Under the pieces are notes generated by a model, which saw only the letters and a list, made by a program, of their open reading frames with translations, was not told the origin of the DNA and did not search any database. Source: Methanosarcinales archaeon (lineage in GTDB: Archaea; Halobacteriota; Syntropharchaeia; Alkanophagales; Methanospirareceae). From it: 6,834 bases of DNA. The translations under genes and the position numbers were made by a program. Shown in pieces: positions 1 to 6,208 of this stretch. The stretch lies in the NCBI GenBank assembly GCA_030621945.1, contig JAUXGS010000047.1, positions 1 through 6,834 of the forward strand, in the 5' to 3' direction. Each line of letters begins with the position of its first letter. Position 1 is the stretch's first letter.

Positions 1-309
1 AATTCCGAATTAAAAATCCAACACTTTTCACTTCTCCGAAAAGCACTACGTAAACCTGCCCTTTGTCGGTGAGGATAAGAAAGAGAGGGGGAGGTGAGTG
101 GGGCGAGGGTTTTAATCTGAAAAAGCAAAAATGGTTTGAAAGGTAGGTTATTTTTTACTACACCGTATAAGCGTTGCGATATTTTGCGCTATGTCTGAAC
201 ACCTTTGTTTGGAACTAAGATTATGACTTTGGTGCACAAATCAGCCATCTCTTAAGTCATGATAATAGATGAAAGGTACGAATGAAAACGGAAACAAAAG
301 ATGAATATC
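1..309. other. Flank with no recognisable gene
   Basis: I see no open reading frame of useful length, tRNA signature or family motif on either strand here. A purine-rich stretch at about 69-109 contains several G runs (five, two, four and three Gs), and a T6 run lies near 151-156. Neither is enough to call a function. The segment borders the decayed insertion sequence and may be old intergenic DNA. Confidence 0.5.
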
Positions 310-323
310 TGGCGGTGCCCTAA
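310..323 (+). repeat. Left terminal inverted repeat of the IS1-like element
   Basis: Reads TGGCGGTGCCCTAA inward from the left. It pairs with the reverse complement of 1406-1419 (TGGTAGTGTCCTAA) at 11 of 14 bases. It contains the transposase stop codon (reverse complement of 320-322). Confidence 0.6.
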
Positions 324-1364
324 ACTTCATGACCTACCTCAAACATCAAAATTTCCTTCCAGGTCCAAATGTAATCTGTGATGCCCTCAGCCATGCACGG
401 TGTCCTCTCGATGTTTCTGACACCCTTCTCTGTTTTTATCTCTCGTCAACGCGGAATTAACCCTGATCAGGTTGTTGTAGCACTGATACGCGTCTAAATG
501 GTTGTCCAACCTCTCCTTGCGCTTGGAAAAGCACAAACTTTTCCTTACCAGCCGCGAAATACCGTGTCTCAATGTTAAATTATATCTCTCCACATAGACG
601 GTGTCTATGCCCGCCTCATCTACTTCACCAAATATGACCATTCTAGTCTTACCGACTACCCGGCCCTTTTCCCGTTCCTTGATGAGTTGCCCGTAGAATC
701 GTCTCTGCCTCGAAATTAGCCAGTATGGCAGTGATATACTGATCGTTGCCGTCACTGATGAACGCAGCCTTCGCATCCTCTGTTGGCTTCTTGCCCCGTC
801 TTCTCACCGTTTCCAGTAACTTATCTGCGGTGGCCTGTACTCTTTTACCGGTGCTGTGTGCCAGATGAAGTTTTGTATCAGCCTTCTTCGCTATGTATAT
901 CCAGCAATCGCCATGTCTATCTGCGTCACCATCTCCCTCGTCAACGTTCTTTTGTTTTTTTTAACGAACGACCACATCTCATCCACCTGGACTTCGGTAA
1001 ACCCAACATTCTTTATCAAAAAGTCCGTCACTTCCCTTGCGTGTCTTGCTAAGTCTTCTACGACGTCTGATACCGTGTCCCTGTGGATCTCCATTATGCG
1101 TTCAATAGCTCTTATCCCGTTTTTCTCTACCAGCAATTTGCAGATCATGATTATCTGATCCTCGGATAACTTGCGATTGTAGAAGACCGTGTTTTTGGTT
1201 TCCACAAAGACACTGTCGCATGTTTTGCATTTAAATCGCTGCCTGCCGTTTTTGTAATGTCCGTATTTAACTATGTTGCCTGCACCTCTTTTGCCGTAAT
1301 CACGGCAATTTGGATTGGAGCAAAACTCTTTTTGAGGATCTGCCTCTAATTTGCTATTTGGCAT
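320..1364 (-). pseudogene. IS1-family DDE transposase, broken into four frame segments
   Basis: Segment 1 (1364 to about 955) gives a zinc finger with C15, C20, C46 and C49, a helix-turn-helix region at about residues 69-105, and the first catalytic Asp (D128 in VDEMWSFV). The reading then moves to the -1 frame at an A8 run (955-962) and continues as GDCWIYIAKKADTKL through AAFISDGNDQY (second Asp at 751-753) to a stop at 649. A second shift near 696 restores YGQLIKEREKGRVVGK and IDTVYVERYNLTLR (catalytic Glu codon 588-590). A third shift at about 405-440 leads to CMAEGITDYIWTWKEIL, the usual IS1-type C-terminus, ending at 320. All catalytic residues survive, so decay is recent or some shifts are sequencing errors. 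The protein would act on the element's own ends. No strong ribosome binding site precedes the start at 1364. Confidence 0.85.
954..960 (-). other. A AAA AAC slippery heptamer in the transposase
   Basis: On the minus strand the zero-frame codons are GTT AAA AAA AAC, inside an eight-A run. The heptamer A AAA AAC is in the correct phase for -1 tandem slippage. The frame that encodes the rest of the transposase is exactly the -1 frame. Without slippage, translation runs 20 more codons past the AAC to a stop at 891. Escherichia coli IS1 uses the same A6C motif between insA and insB. A one-base loss from a nine-A lysine run would look identical. Confidence 0.5.
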
Positions 1365-1405
1365 AAATATAGGTAGATAATCTGCATATATGTACTAATC
1401 ACATA

Positions 1406-1419
1406 TTAGGACACTACCA
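1406..1419 (-). repeat. Right terminal inverted repeat of the IS1-like element
   Basis: Reads TGGTAGTGTCCTAA on the minus strand and is the partner of 310-323. It lies about 40 bp upstream of the transposase start at 1364. Confidence 0.6.
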
Positions 1420-1476
1420 AATTTCCCGAAGGGGTTTTGTTCTGTCTGAGGTGAATAATAGGAGAAAACGGATACG

Positions 1477-1484
1477 ATTAAATA
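1477..1484 (+). promoter_or_regulatory. Candidate TATA box for the glycosyltransferase gene
   Basis: ATTAAATA lies 48 bp upstream of the start codon. This would place transcription start near 1505-1510 and give a leader of about 25 nt containing the GGGAG at 1525-1529. The assignment is by consensus and position only. AT-rich sequence nearby (1491-1505) could serve instead. Confidence 0.4.
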
Positions 1485-1531
1485 GCTCTAAACATAATAT
1501 GATAATGTTAAGTTAATAGTGGAAGGGAGAA

Positions 1532-2425
1532 ATGAATGAAGTCTGTATCTTAATACCAACATTGAACGAGGAAGAAAAGATAGGCGATATTATAAGGGAG
1601 TTTAAAAGTGAAGGATTTGAAAAAATCTTTGTCATTGATGGCAATAGTACGGATTCCACGCGGGAGATAGCAAAGAGAGAAGGAGCACAGGTGGAAGTTC
1701 AGCGAGGAAAAGGAAAGGGGGCTGCCGTTCAGCAGGCTTTTGAACGCATAGAAGATGACATAATTGTGATGATTGACGGTGATGGGACGTATCTACCTTC
1801 CGAAGTGGGAAGATTACTTGACCCAATAGTCAACGACGAGGCGGATCACGTTATAGGTAACAGATTCGCATACGGGGGTGCATTTTCGCGACTCCACAGA
1901 ATTGGAAACTGGGGCGTGAACCGGCTCTTTGGCTTCGGCTACGGAGTAGGATTGAATGATATATTATCCGGCTATCGAGCGCTTACACAAGAGGGAGTGA
2001 AAAAGATGACTCTCAAAAGAGAAGGGTTTGAAGTAGAAACAGAGATGGCAATAGAGTCTGTAAAGAAGGGCATCAGGATAAAAGAAGTTCCCATAAGATA
2101 TGGGGAAAGAAAAGGAAAATCAAAACTCAATTTTCTCAGAGATGGTTCAAGAATAGCCTACACGCTATACGTGCTTGCAAGAACACATAACCCAATCTTC
2201 TATTTCGGTATCATTGGCTTCTTATTAATAGCTGTTGGCATTCTAGTAGGCATTTACGTTACGATAGAGTGGCTTAAGGGAATAACACACGTGCCTCTTA
2301 CCGTGCTTACATCTTTGCTGATTATTTCAGGCGTGCAGTTCTTTATATTTGGCTTATTTGGTGATTTGTTGGTAACGTTGCAAAAAGAGGAGATAGAAGT
2401 GTTGTGGGGTAAGGGAAAGAAGTGA
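1532..2425 (+). CDS. aglJ: AglJ-like dolichyl-phosphate glycosyltransferase (GT2)
   Basis: A GT-A fold family 2 glycosyltransferase of 297 aa. It probably transfers the first sugar from a nucleotide sugar to dolichyl phosphate, starting the lipid-linked glycan used for archaeal protein N-glycosylation (S-layer, archaellins). Visible motifs are PTLNEE (9-14), IDGNSTDSTREIA (35-47), the DGDG metal/nucleotide motif (82-85), VIGNRF (107-112) and DILSGYRA (143-150). Two C-terminal membrane segments lie at about 222-245 and 256-280, with the catalytic domain on the cytoplasmic side. The GNRF, DILSGYRA and NPIFYFG pattern and the two-helix tail match what I know of haloarchaeal AglJ (TIGR04182-like) better than generic DPM synthases. 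The exact donor sugar cannot be read from sequence. The start is supported by GGAAGGGAG just upstream, with a short spacer. The gene appears monocistronic: it has its own TATA box and a T-run terminator follows. No other glycosylation gene lies beside it. Confidence 0.85.
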   Translation: MNEVCILIPTLNEEEKIGDIIREFKSEGFEKIFVIDGNSTDSTREIAKREGAQVEVQRGKGKGAAVQQAFERIEDDIIVMIDGDGTYLPSEVGRLLDPIVNDEADHVIGNRFAYGGAFSRLHRIGNWGVNRLFGFGYGVGLNDILSGYRALTQEGVKKMTLKREGFEVETEMAIESVKKGIRIKEVPIRYGERKGKSKLNFLRDGSRIAYTLYVLARTHNPIFYFGIIGFLLIAVGILVGIYVTIEWLKGITHVPLTVLTSLLIISGVQFFIFGLFGDLLVTLQKEEIEVLWGKGKK

Positions 2426-2459
2426 TTTTTGCTCGCTTTAGAACCTTTTTCTGCTTTTT
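2426..2459 (+). terminator. T-run archaeal terminator after the glycosyltransferase
   Basis: Three separate T5 runs (2426-2430, 2446-2450, 2455-2459) begin directly after the stop codon. Archaeal RNA polymerase terminates at such oligo-T tracts without a hairpin. The position between a stop codon and the next TATA box fits. Confidence 0.6.
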
Positions 2460-2488
2460 GGTCCACACCAATTTCAATACCCTATGTC

Positions 2489-2499
2489 TTTTTATAATA
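2489..2499 (+). promoter_or_regulatory. TATA box for the TFB gene
   Basis: TTTTTATAATA is a close match to the archaeal TATA consensus. It lies about 150 bp before the TFB start, so transcription would begin near 2518-2525 and leave an unusually long leader of about 120 nt. It sits just after the T-run terminator of the preceding gene, consistent with separate transcription of TFB. Confidence 0.5.
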
Positions 2500-2572
2500 G
2501 GAATACTTAGTAATACCATAACACTCATCTTGGAAAGAATGAATATCCTTAGGATGACTAAAAGGGAGGGGG

Positions 2573-2605
2573 ATGGTTATTGTAATTGCTGGCTTCGGGC
2601 ACTGA
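2573..2605 (+). other. Possible 10-codon leader ORF upstream of TFB
   Basis: An ATG at 2573 follows the purine-rich AAAGGGAGGGGG (GGAGG at 2565-2569). It opens a frame reading MVIVIAGFGH and then TGA. It lies wholly inside the predicted TFB leader. It could be a translated leader peptide, the stub of a lost gene, or chance. The Shine-Dalgarno-like tract is strong but sits only 3 nt from the ATG. Confidence 0.2.
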
Positions 2606-2631
2606 TAGCTAGAGCTTTAATCCTTTTACGG

Positions 2632-2637
2632 GGTGAT
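2632..2637 (+). promoter_or_regulatory. Ribosome binding site for TFB
   Basis: GGTGAT is complementary to the archaeal 16S 3' end (AUCACCUCC). It lies 5 nt before the ATG at 2643 and fixes the start just ahead of the zinc ribbon. Confidence 0.6.
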
Positions 2638-2642
2638 GATAA

Positions 2643-3548
2643 ATGAGTGAGCGAATACGGAAATGTCCAGAATGTGGATCTAAAAAGGTCGTGGTAGATT
2701 CTAAGCATGCGGAGCTTTATTGTTCGGATTGCGGCGTGGTATTAGTCGAGGATATAGTTGACCTCGGGCCTGAATGGCGTTCATACGACGAGGAACAAGC
2801 TGCTAAAAGGATAAGAACAGGTCCTCCTATGAGTTATAGAATACACGACAAGGGGCTGGGCACACCTATGCCTGGATTACCCGCGCGAACAAAACGATTG
2901 CGAGGAATAAGTATAGATTCCAGTGATAAGACCCTCGCCCTCGCACTTGTTGAGATAGATAGAATGGCGTGTGCGCTTAAGCTGCCAAATAACATCAAGG
3001 AGGAGACTTCGGTGTTATACAGAAAGGCAATGAATAAGAGTTTAATTAAAGGACGTAGTATAGAGGAATTGGTGTCCGCGATGCTGTACATTACGTGCCG
3101 GCGATATTATGTTCCACGAACACTGAAAGAGGTTGCCGCGGTGTCAAGAAGCCCTTTAAAAAAAATACGGAGGGCGTATATCTTCCTTTTACGGAGATTG
3201 GAGATAAAGCTTGCACCTGCTGACCCAGCACTCTACATCCCTCGGTTCTGCTCTAAACTTGGGTTACGTGAGGAAGTAAGGGAAAGAGCAATAGAAATAC
3301 TGAAGGATGATAAAGGAACCGGAGTGGCAAAGGGCTGGGGACCGATTGGAACAGCCTCGGCTGCGATTTATATTGCCGCAATGTTAAGTGGCGAAAAGAT
3401 AACGGAGAAAGAGATAGCCAAAGTTGCCGGTACCACAGAGATCACCATCCGGGATAGATACAAGGAATTAGTAACGAGATTGAATATAGATATGCTTTCA
3501 CCACACGCTCCTCGAGAAGGTAAATTTTTGGGAGTGGGAATTACGTGA
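2643..3548 (+). CDS. tfb: Transcription initiation factor IIB (TFB)
   Basis: The archaeal counterpart of TFIIB. It binds the TBP-TATA complex and BRE, recruits RNA polymerase and helps open the promoter. In 301 aa I see an N-terminal zinc ribbon (C8, C11, C27, C30), a B-finger/reader stretch (GPEWRSYDEEQ 42-52, then YRIHDKGLGT 65-74), and two cyclin repeats. The first repeat is about 95-185 (IDRMACALKLP, then KGRSIEELVSAMLYITCRR). The second is about 196-283 (YIPRFCSKLGL, GPIGTASAAIYIAA, VAGTTEITIRDRYKEL). The linker between IHDKGLGT and the first repeat is only about 18 residues. In the family members I remember it is roughly 35-38, including an LRKWQRR-like segment. Only TKRLRG remains recognisable here. 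The protein is otherwise complete, so it may be a divergent paralogue or a lineage with a compact linker. A GGTGAT ribosome site supports the start. Confidence 0.95.
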   Translation: MSERIRKCPECGSKKVVVDSKHAELYCSDCGVVLVEDIVDLGPEWRSYDEEQAAKRIRTGPPMSYRIHDKGLGTPMPGLPARTKRLRGISIDSSDKTLALALVEIDRMACALKLPNNIKEETSVLYRKAMNKSLIKGRSIEELVSAMLYITCRRYYVPRTLKEVAAVSRSPLKKIRRAYIFLLRRLEIKLAPADPALYIPRFCSKLGLREEVRERAIEILKDDKGTGVAKGWGPIGTASAAIYIAAMLSGEKITEKEIAKVAGTTEITIRDRYKELVTRLNIDMLSPHAPREGKFLGVGIT

Positions 3549-3638
3549 CTTAGCAGTCTCATTAGAGTAGAGCCGTCAATTTACATAGTGAGGAAGCATA
3601 TTTTGCCCATTACGTTAACCGCGCATTTCCTTCAGTTA
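3549..3638 (+). other. Intergenic stretch after TFB
   Basis: No coding potential or stable hairpin is evident. The longest T run is four bases (3600-3604 region), so the TFB terminator is not clear. The downstream promoter starts at its right edge. Confidence 0.3.
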
Positions 3639-3649
3639 CTTTAAATTTA
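3639..3649 (+). promoter_or_regulatory. TATA box for the PurH-like gene
   Basis: CTTTAAATTTA matches the archaeal TATA consensus and is centred about 38 bp before the ATG at 3682. Transcription would start near 3670, leaving a leader of only about 10 nt. There is no convincing Shine-Dalgarno before the ATG, which fits near-leaderless initiation. Confidence 0.55.
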
Positions 3650-3681
3650 GAGCTTTACAGAAATAAGAAACAAATAGAGCA

Positions 3682-4191
3682 ATGAAAGCGGTAATAAGCG
3701 TATTCGATAAAGATAAGGTGGTAGCATTCGCAAAAGCTCTGCATGAACTTGGGATAGAGATAATCGCAACTGAAGGTACAGCAAGGGCGATTTTGGAGAG
3801 TGGAATCGCGGTAACAAAGGTTTCCGACTTCACAGGATTTCAAGAGATGCTCGGAGGAAAGGTGAAGACGTTGCATCCACGCATTCATGCGGGAATCGCA
3901 ACTGCTGATATTGGAATCGTTGTCGTAAACCTCATACCGCCGGACTTTGCAACCAGAAAACCGCTGGATAGTATGGATATTGGCGGTGTTGCAATGCTCC
4001 GTTCCGGGATAAAGAACTTTGAAAACGTTGCAGTTATCGTAAATCCATCGAGATACAATGAGATAATTGAAGAACTCCGGAAGGAGGGGGAGATAACTCG
4101 AGATACAAGGCTGAGTTTAGCAAAGGAGGCATCAAAATATCTGTTTGGATATGACTCGAAGATTGATGTACTATTAGAGCGGATGGAATAA
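3682..4191 (+). CDS. purH: Stand-alone PurH N-terminal (IMP cyclohydrolase) domain
   Basis: A 169-aa MGS-like domain corresponding to the cyclohydrolase half of bacterial PurH, which closes FAICAR to IMP in the last step of purine synthesis. The AICAR formyltransferase half is absent. Archaea commonly use a separate enzyme for that step. Motifs are the ISVFDKDKVVAFAKAL N-terminus, ATEGTARAILESG (29-41), GGKVKTLHPRIHAG (58-71), MDIGGVAMLR (98-107) and KNFENVAVIV (111-120). By alignment with the human enzyme from memory, K62, D99 and K111 match catalytic Lys66, Asp125 and Lys137. Tyr104 of NLYPF is Ile85 here (NLIPP). The segment between IHAG and VVVN is about 14 residues shorter than in Escherichia coli. 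It is called cyclohydrolase with those reservations. It has its own promoter and converges on the PEP carboxykinase gene. Confidence 0.8.
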   Translation: MKAVISVFDKDKVVAFAKALHELGIEIIATEGTARAILESGIAVTKVSDFTGFQEMLGGKVKTLHPRIHAGIATADIGIVVVNLIPPDFATRKPLDSMDIGGVAMLRSGIKNFENVAVIVNPSRYNEIIEELRKEGEITRDTRLSLAKEASKYLFGYDSKIDVLLERME

Positions 4192-4207
4192 TTACTTTAC
4201 TGGTGAA
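4192..4207. other. 16-bp gap between convergent stop codons
   Basis: The PurH-like gene and pckG end tail to tail here. There is no room for a dedicated terminator, so transcripts from each side likely run into the other gene's 3' end. Confidence 0.5.
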
Positions 4208-6091
4208 TCAAGAGAATTTTAGGGGAGATACATAATCCCCCTGTTTCTCCCGCACCTCGATCAACCTTTGCCTTTGCTCCTCCAAAACCGTAAAAACCGC
4301 TTGAGGGGTATCAGAAACTTTTGTCTTGTAGAATTCCGTCACGCGCTCAATCGTGGCTAAATTTTCCGCGACCCGCAACGTGAATTGTTTAATATACGCC
4401 GCTTCGGAATACTCTTTATTAAGCACTGCTCTAAACAGCTTCTTAAGGTCTTCATATCTTGGTATGAGCCCTGTAGGCGTTTTTATTGCCCCAACTTCCT
4501 TATGTGAACGCAGCTCCATCCATTTAAGCCAGACGGCTTTGTCCGTCTTATCATTCAGGAAGTTCCCCTCCGAGTCTTTTATAAAGTAATTCACCGAGAA
4601 GATTTGAGGCGGATTTTTCAATCCCGTGCCAAACTTCAGATGATCCGCTATATAGTTTCCCAGGGGTATAGAAAGGAAATCGAGGTTTGACATAGGGTTG
4701 ATTTTTCGCACCCCTTCTTTTCCCAGCGTTGCCGCGGTCGTTTCAGACTCCAGTGCCGCACCCATAGTAACAACGCCATGCACCCAGTCAAAGGATTCCG
4801 CCACCGGCACTTTCGTGTCTGAATCTCGTCCGCCATATATTATCCCGCCAACGACGATACCTTCCGGATTATCGAGCGCTGGGTCCACATTCTCTAAGCG
4901 CTTCATGTCAAGCGTGAACCGTGCATTTGGATGCGAAGTGGAGATCTCGTTTCCGTCATCATCTTGCTTTCCAAGTTGCCATTCTCCAGAATAATTAAAC
5001 CCTTTTTGAGGCGGTTCGTCATCCTTACCAATCCAGTGGACCCTTTTTTCTTCCATGACCAGCACATTAGAAAATATCACTTCACCCGTACTGTGGAGTG
5101 CCCCCCATATAATTTGATCATCCTTGGGGTTCACGCCTTGTATTATGCCAAATATTCCCTTCTCCGGGTTGACTGCACGTATCACACCATCTTTTTTCCT
5201 TAAGTATGCTATATCATCTCCAACTATGCTTTCCCCCTTTATCATGGACGTGGAGGTCTTTCCGCAGAGTGAGGGAAAGGCTCCTGTAAAATACGTTATC
5301 CTGCTATTCGGGCCATGCACGCCCATGATAAACATATGCTCGGTGAGCCACCCTTCTCTTGACGCTCTGTTTATTGCTGGACGCATTGCTAACTTCTTAA
5401 GTCCTATCGTATTGCCCCCATACTGGGTGTTCACACTATAAACCGTTTCATCCTCAAGGTCAATGTACACCCTTCGTTTATCGATATTCTTGGAGGTCAT
5501 TCTGTCATCCAGCTCTCCCGCTGAATGCACGAACTTTAAAAACCGTGCCGCTTCACCTAATCTTACGAACTCCTCATAGCCCTGTCTGTACAGCAGGTCC
5601 TCCGAGTGGGCCACATAGCCGGAATCGGTGAGTTGTACAGCGGGTATTGAGAAATCAGAATTGAGAGGCCCCAAACAGAAGAATCGCACGAACAATTGGT
5701 GTCCTCGCATGATATCTTTCAGAATATCATGGATTTCGTTGAGCCCCTCCGCTCTATTCATTGCATTTATGTCAGAGCCCAAATTAACGCCCGAAGGCAG
5801 AAGGAACTTGGTATTCCCTTTATCCCTTGCTTGATCATGATAGCCGTCGAAATGAACCGTATGCCCCTCCAAAGCAAGTTCTTTCTCCTCTCCAGCTCTT
5901 AGCGCTTCTTGCCTGACATACAGAATATCTTCCGGCGAATCCGTGCAGACAAACACTTTATCCGGATTGCAAAGCTCAACGTACTTGGCAATAAATTGAT
6001 GAAGTTCAGGGTTATCTATCTTCATAAGTTTCTGACTGTTCTCCTCACCCAATACCTCTTTTAACGTGTTCATTATTCTTTTATCCTCCAT
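4208..6091 (-). CDS. pckG: Phosphoenolpyruvate carboxykinase (GTP)
   Basis: Catalyses oxaloacetate + GTP to PEP + GDP + CO2 (EC 4.1.1.32), the first committed gluconeogenic step, in the cytoplasm. At 627 aa it is full length for the GTP class. Motifs are YVRQEALR with the substrate Arg (R60), RFFCLGP (136-142), VQLTDSGYVAHSEDLLYRQG (152-171), YGGNTIGLKKLAMR (224-237), the EHM histidine (H252), P-loop AFPSLCGKTS with active-site Cys (271-280, C276), kinase-2 GDDIAYL (291-297) and HPNARFT (387-393). K232/K233, H252 and D292/D293 are the expected Mn ligand region. These features exclude the ATP-dependent PckA family. The start at 6091 has GGGTGA upstream. A second ATG six codons in (6073) is preceded by GGAGG and would give 621 aa. 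The gene faces an Lrp-type regulator and ends 16 nt from the convergent PurH-like gene. Confidence 0.96.
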   Translation of the reverse strand: MEDKRIMNTLKEVLGEENSQKLMKIDNPELHQFIAKYVELCNPDKVFVCTDSPEDILYVRQEALRAGEEKELALEGHTVHFDGYHDQARDKGNTKFLLPSGVNLGSDINAMNRAEGLNEIHDILKDIMRGHQLFVRFFCLGPLNSDFSIPAVQLTDSGYVAHSEDLLYRQGYEEFVRLGEAARFLKFVHSAGELDDRMTSKNIDKRRVYIDLEDETVYSVNTQYGGNTIGLKKLAMRPAINRASREGWLTEHMFIMGVHGPNSRITYFTGAFPSLCGKTSTSMIKGESIVGDDIAYLRKKDGVIRAVNPEKGIFGIIQGVNPKDDQIIWGALHSTGEVIFSNVLVMEEKRVHWIGKDDEPPQKGFNYSGEWQLGKQDDDGNEISTSHPNARFTLDMKRLENVDPALDNPEGIVVGGIIYGGRDSDTKVPVAESFDWVHGVVTMGAALESETTAATLGKEGVRKINPMSNLDFLSIPLGNYIADHLKFGTGLKNPPQIFSVNYFIKDSEGNFLNDKTDKAVWLKWMELRSHKEVGAIKTPTGLIPRYEDLKKLFRAVLNKEYSEAAYIKQFTLRVAENLATIERVTEFYKTKVSDTPQAVFTVLEEQRQRLIEVREKQGDYVSPLKFS

Positions 6092-6094
6092 TGT

Positions 6095-6100
6095 TCACCC
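6095..6100 (-). promoter_or_regulatory. Ribosome binding site for pckG
   Basis: Reads GGGTGA on the minus strand, 3 nt before the ATG at 6091. It supports the upstream of two possible starts. The competing GGAGG lies inside the first codons. Confidence 0.45.
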
Positions 6101-6159
6101 ATTCTTTACTGCTCCTCTTTCGCTTTCATAGCAAGCAATAAACCAAAAGGAATAAGAAG

Positions 6160-6167
6160 ATAGCTAT
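6160..6167. promoter_or_regulatory. ATAGCTAT palindrome at the pckG promoter
   Basis: A perfect 8-bp palindrome overlaps the downstream edge of the pckG TATA box in the divergent intergenic region. Its location suits an operator, possibly for the adjacent Lrp-type protein. Eight bases in AT-rich DNA can arise by chance. Confidence 0.2.
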
Positions 6168-6181
6168 TTATATGCTTTTCG
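6164..6181 (-). promoter_or_regulatory. BRE/TATA promoter of pckG
   Basis: On the minus strand CGAAAAGCATATAAATAG gives a purine-rich BRE-like CGAAAA followed by a TATA box. Transcription would start near 6142, leaving a leader of about 50 nt before the start at 6091. Confidence 0.6.
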
Positions 6182-6190
6182 ATATTTATT
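6181..6190 (+). promoter_or_regulatory. TATA box for the Lrp-type regulator
   Basis: GATATTTATT is centred about 24 bp upstream of the ATG at 6209, so the transcript would start at or very near that ATG and be leaderless. No Shine-Dalgarno precedes the ATG. The plus-strand TATTTATA at 6165-6172, shared with the pckG TATA, is an alternative giving a leader of about 16 nt. Confidence 0.45.
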
Positions 6191-6208
6191 TTTTTACATT
6201 TGACAAAA

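Larger units (their letters stand above)
310..1419 (-). mobile_element. Decayed IS1-family insertion sequence, about 1.1 kb
   Basis: Imperfect 14-bp inverted ends (310-323 and 1406-1419) match at 11 of 14 positions, and all three differences are transitions. They tightly enclose one minus-strand transposase. The stop codon of the reconstructed transposase (320-322) lies inside the left end, a compact layout typical of small insertion sequences. The 8-9 bases outside the two ends do not match, so no target duplication is visible. That suggests an old insertion whose flanks have drifted, or slightly misplaced ends. The family is called from the transposase: an N-terminal zinc finger, DEMW at the first catalytic Asp, SDGND at the second, and ERYN at the Glu. 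The coding region needs three frame changes, so the copy is probably inactive. Confidence 0.75.

Noticed and set aside
69..109. Purine-rich G-run tract as a G-quadruplex or regulatory element
   Set aside because: The runs are unequal and one is only two Gs. There is no adjacent gene to regulate, so it stays an unremarkable composition bias.
783..1158. Plus-strand open frames of 89 and 100 codons
   Set aside because: They are antisense to the transposase, which carries clear family motifs in the other strand. Their own translations show no recognisable domain.
301..1428. Target-site duplication around the insertion sequence
   Set aside because: The 8-9 bases flanking the two proposed ends do not match convincingly.
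1417..1439. Hairpin with CCC-GAA-GGG stem followed by TTTT
   Set aside because: The core stem is only three GC pairs. Nothing transcribed toward it on the plus strand is known, and archaeal termination does not need hairpins.
2633..2700. Possible C/D box RNA starting at GTGATGA
   Set aside because: The C-box-like GTGATGA is better explained as the TFB ribosome binding site, and no CTGA D box follows at a suitable distance.
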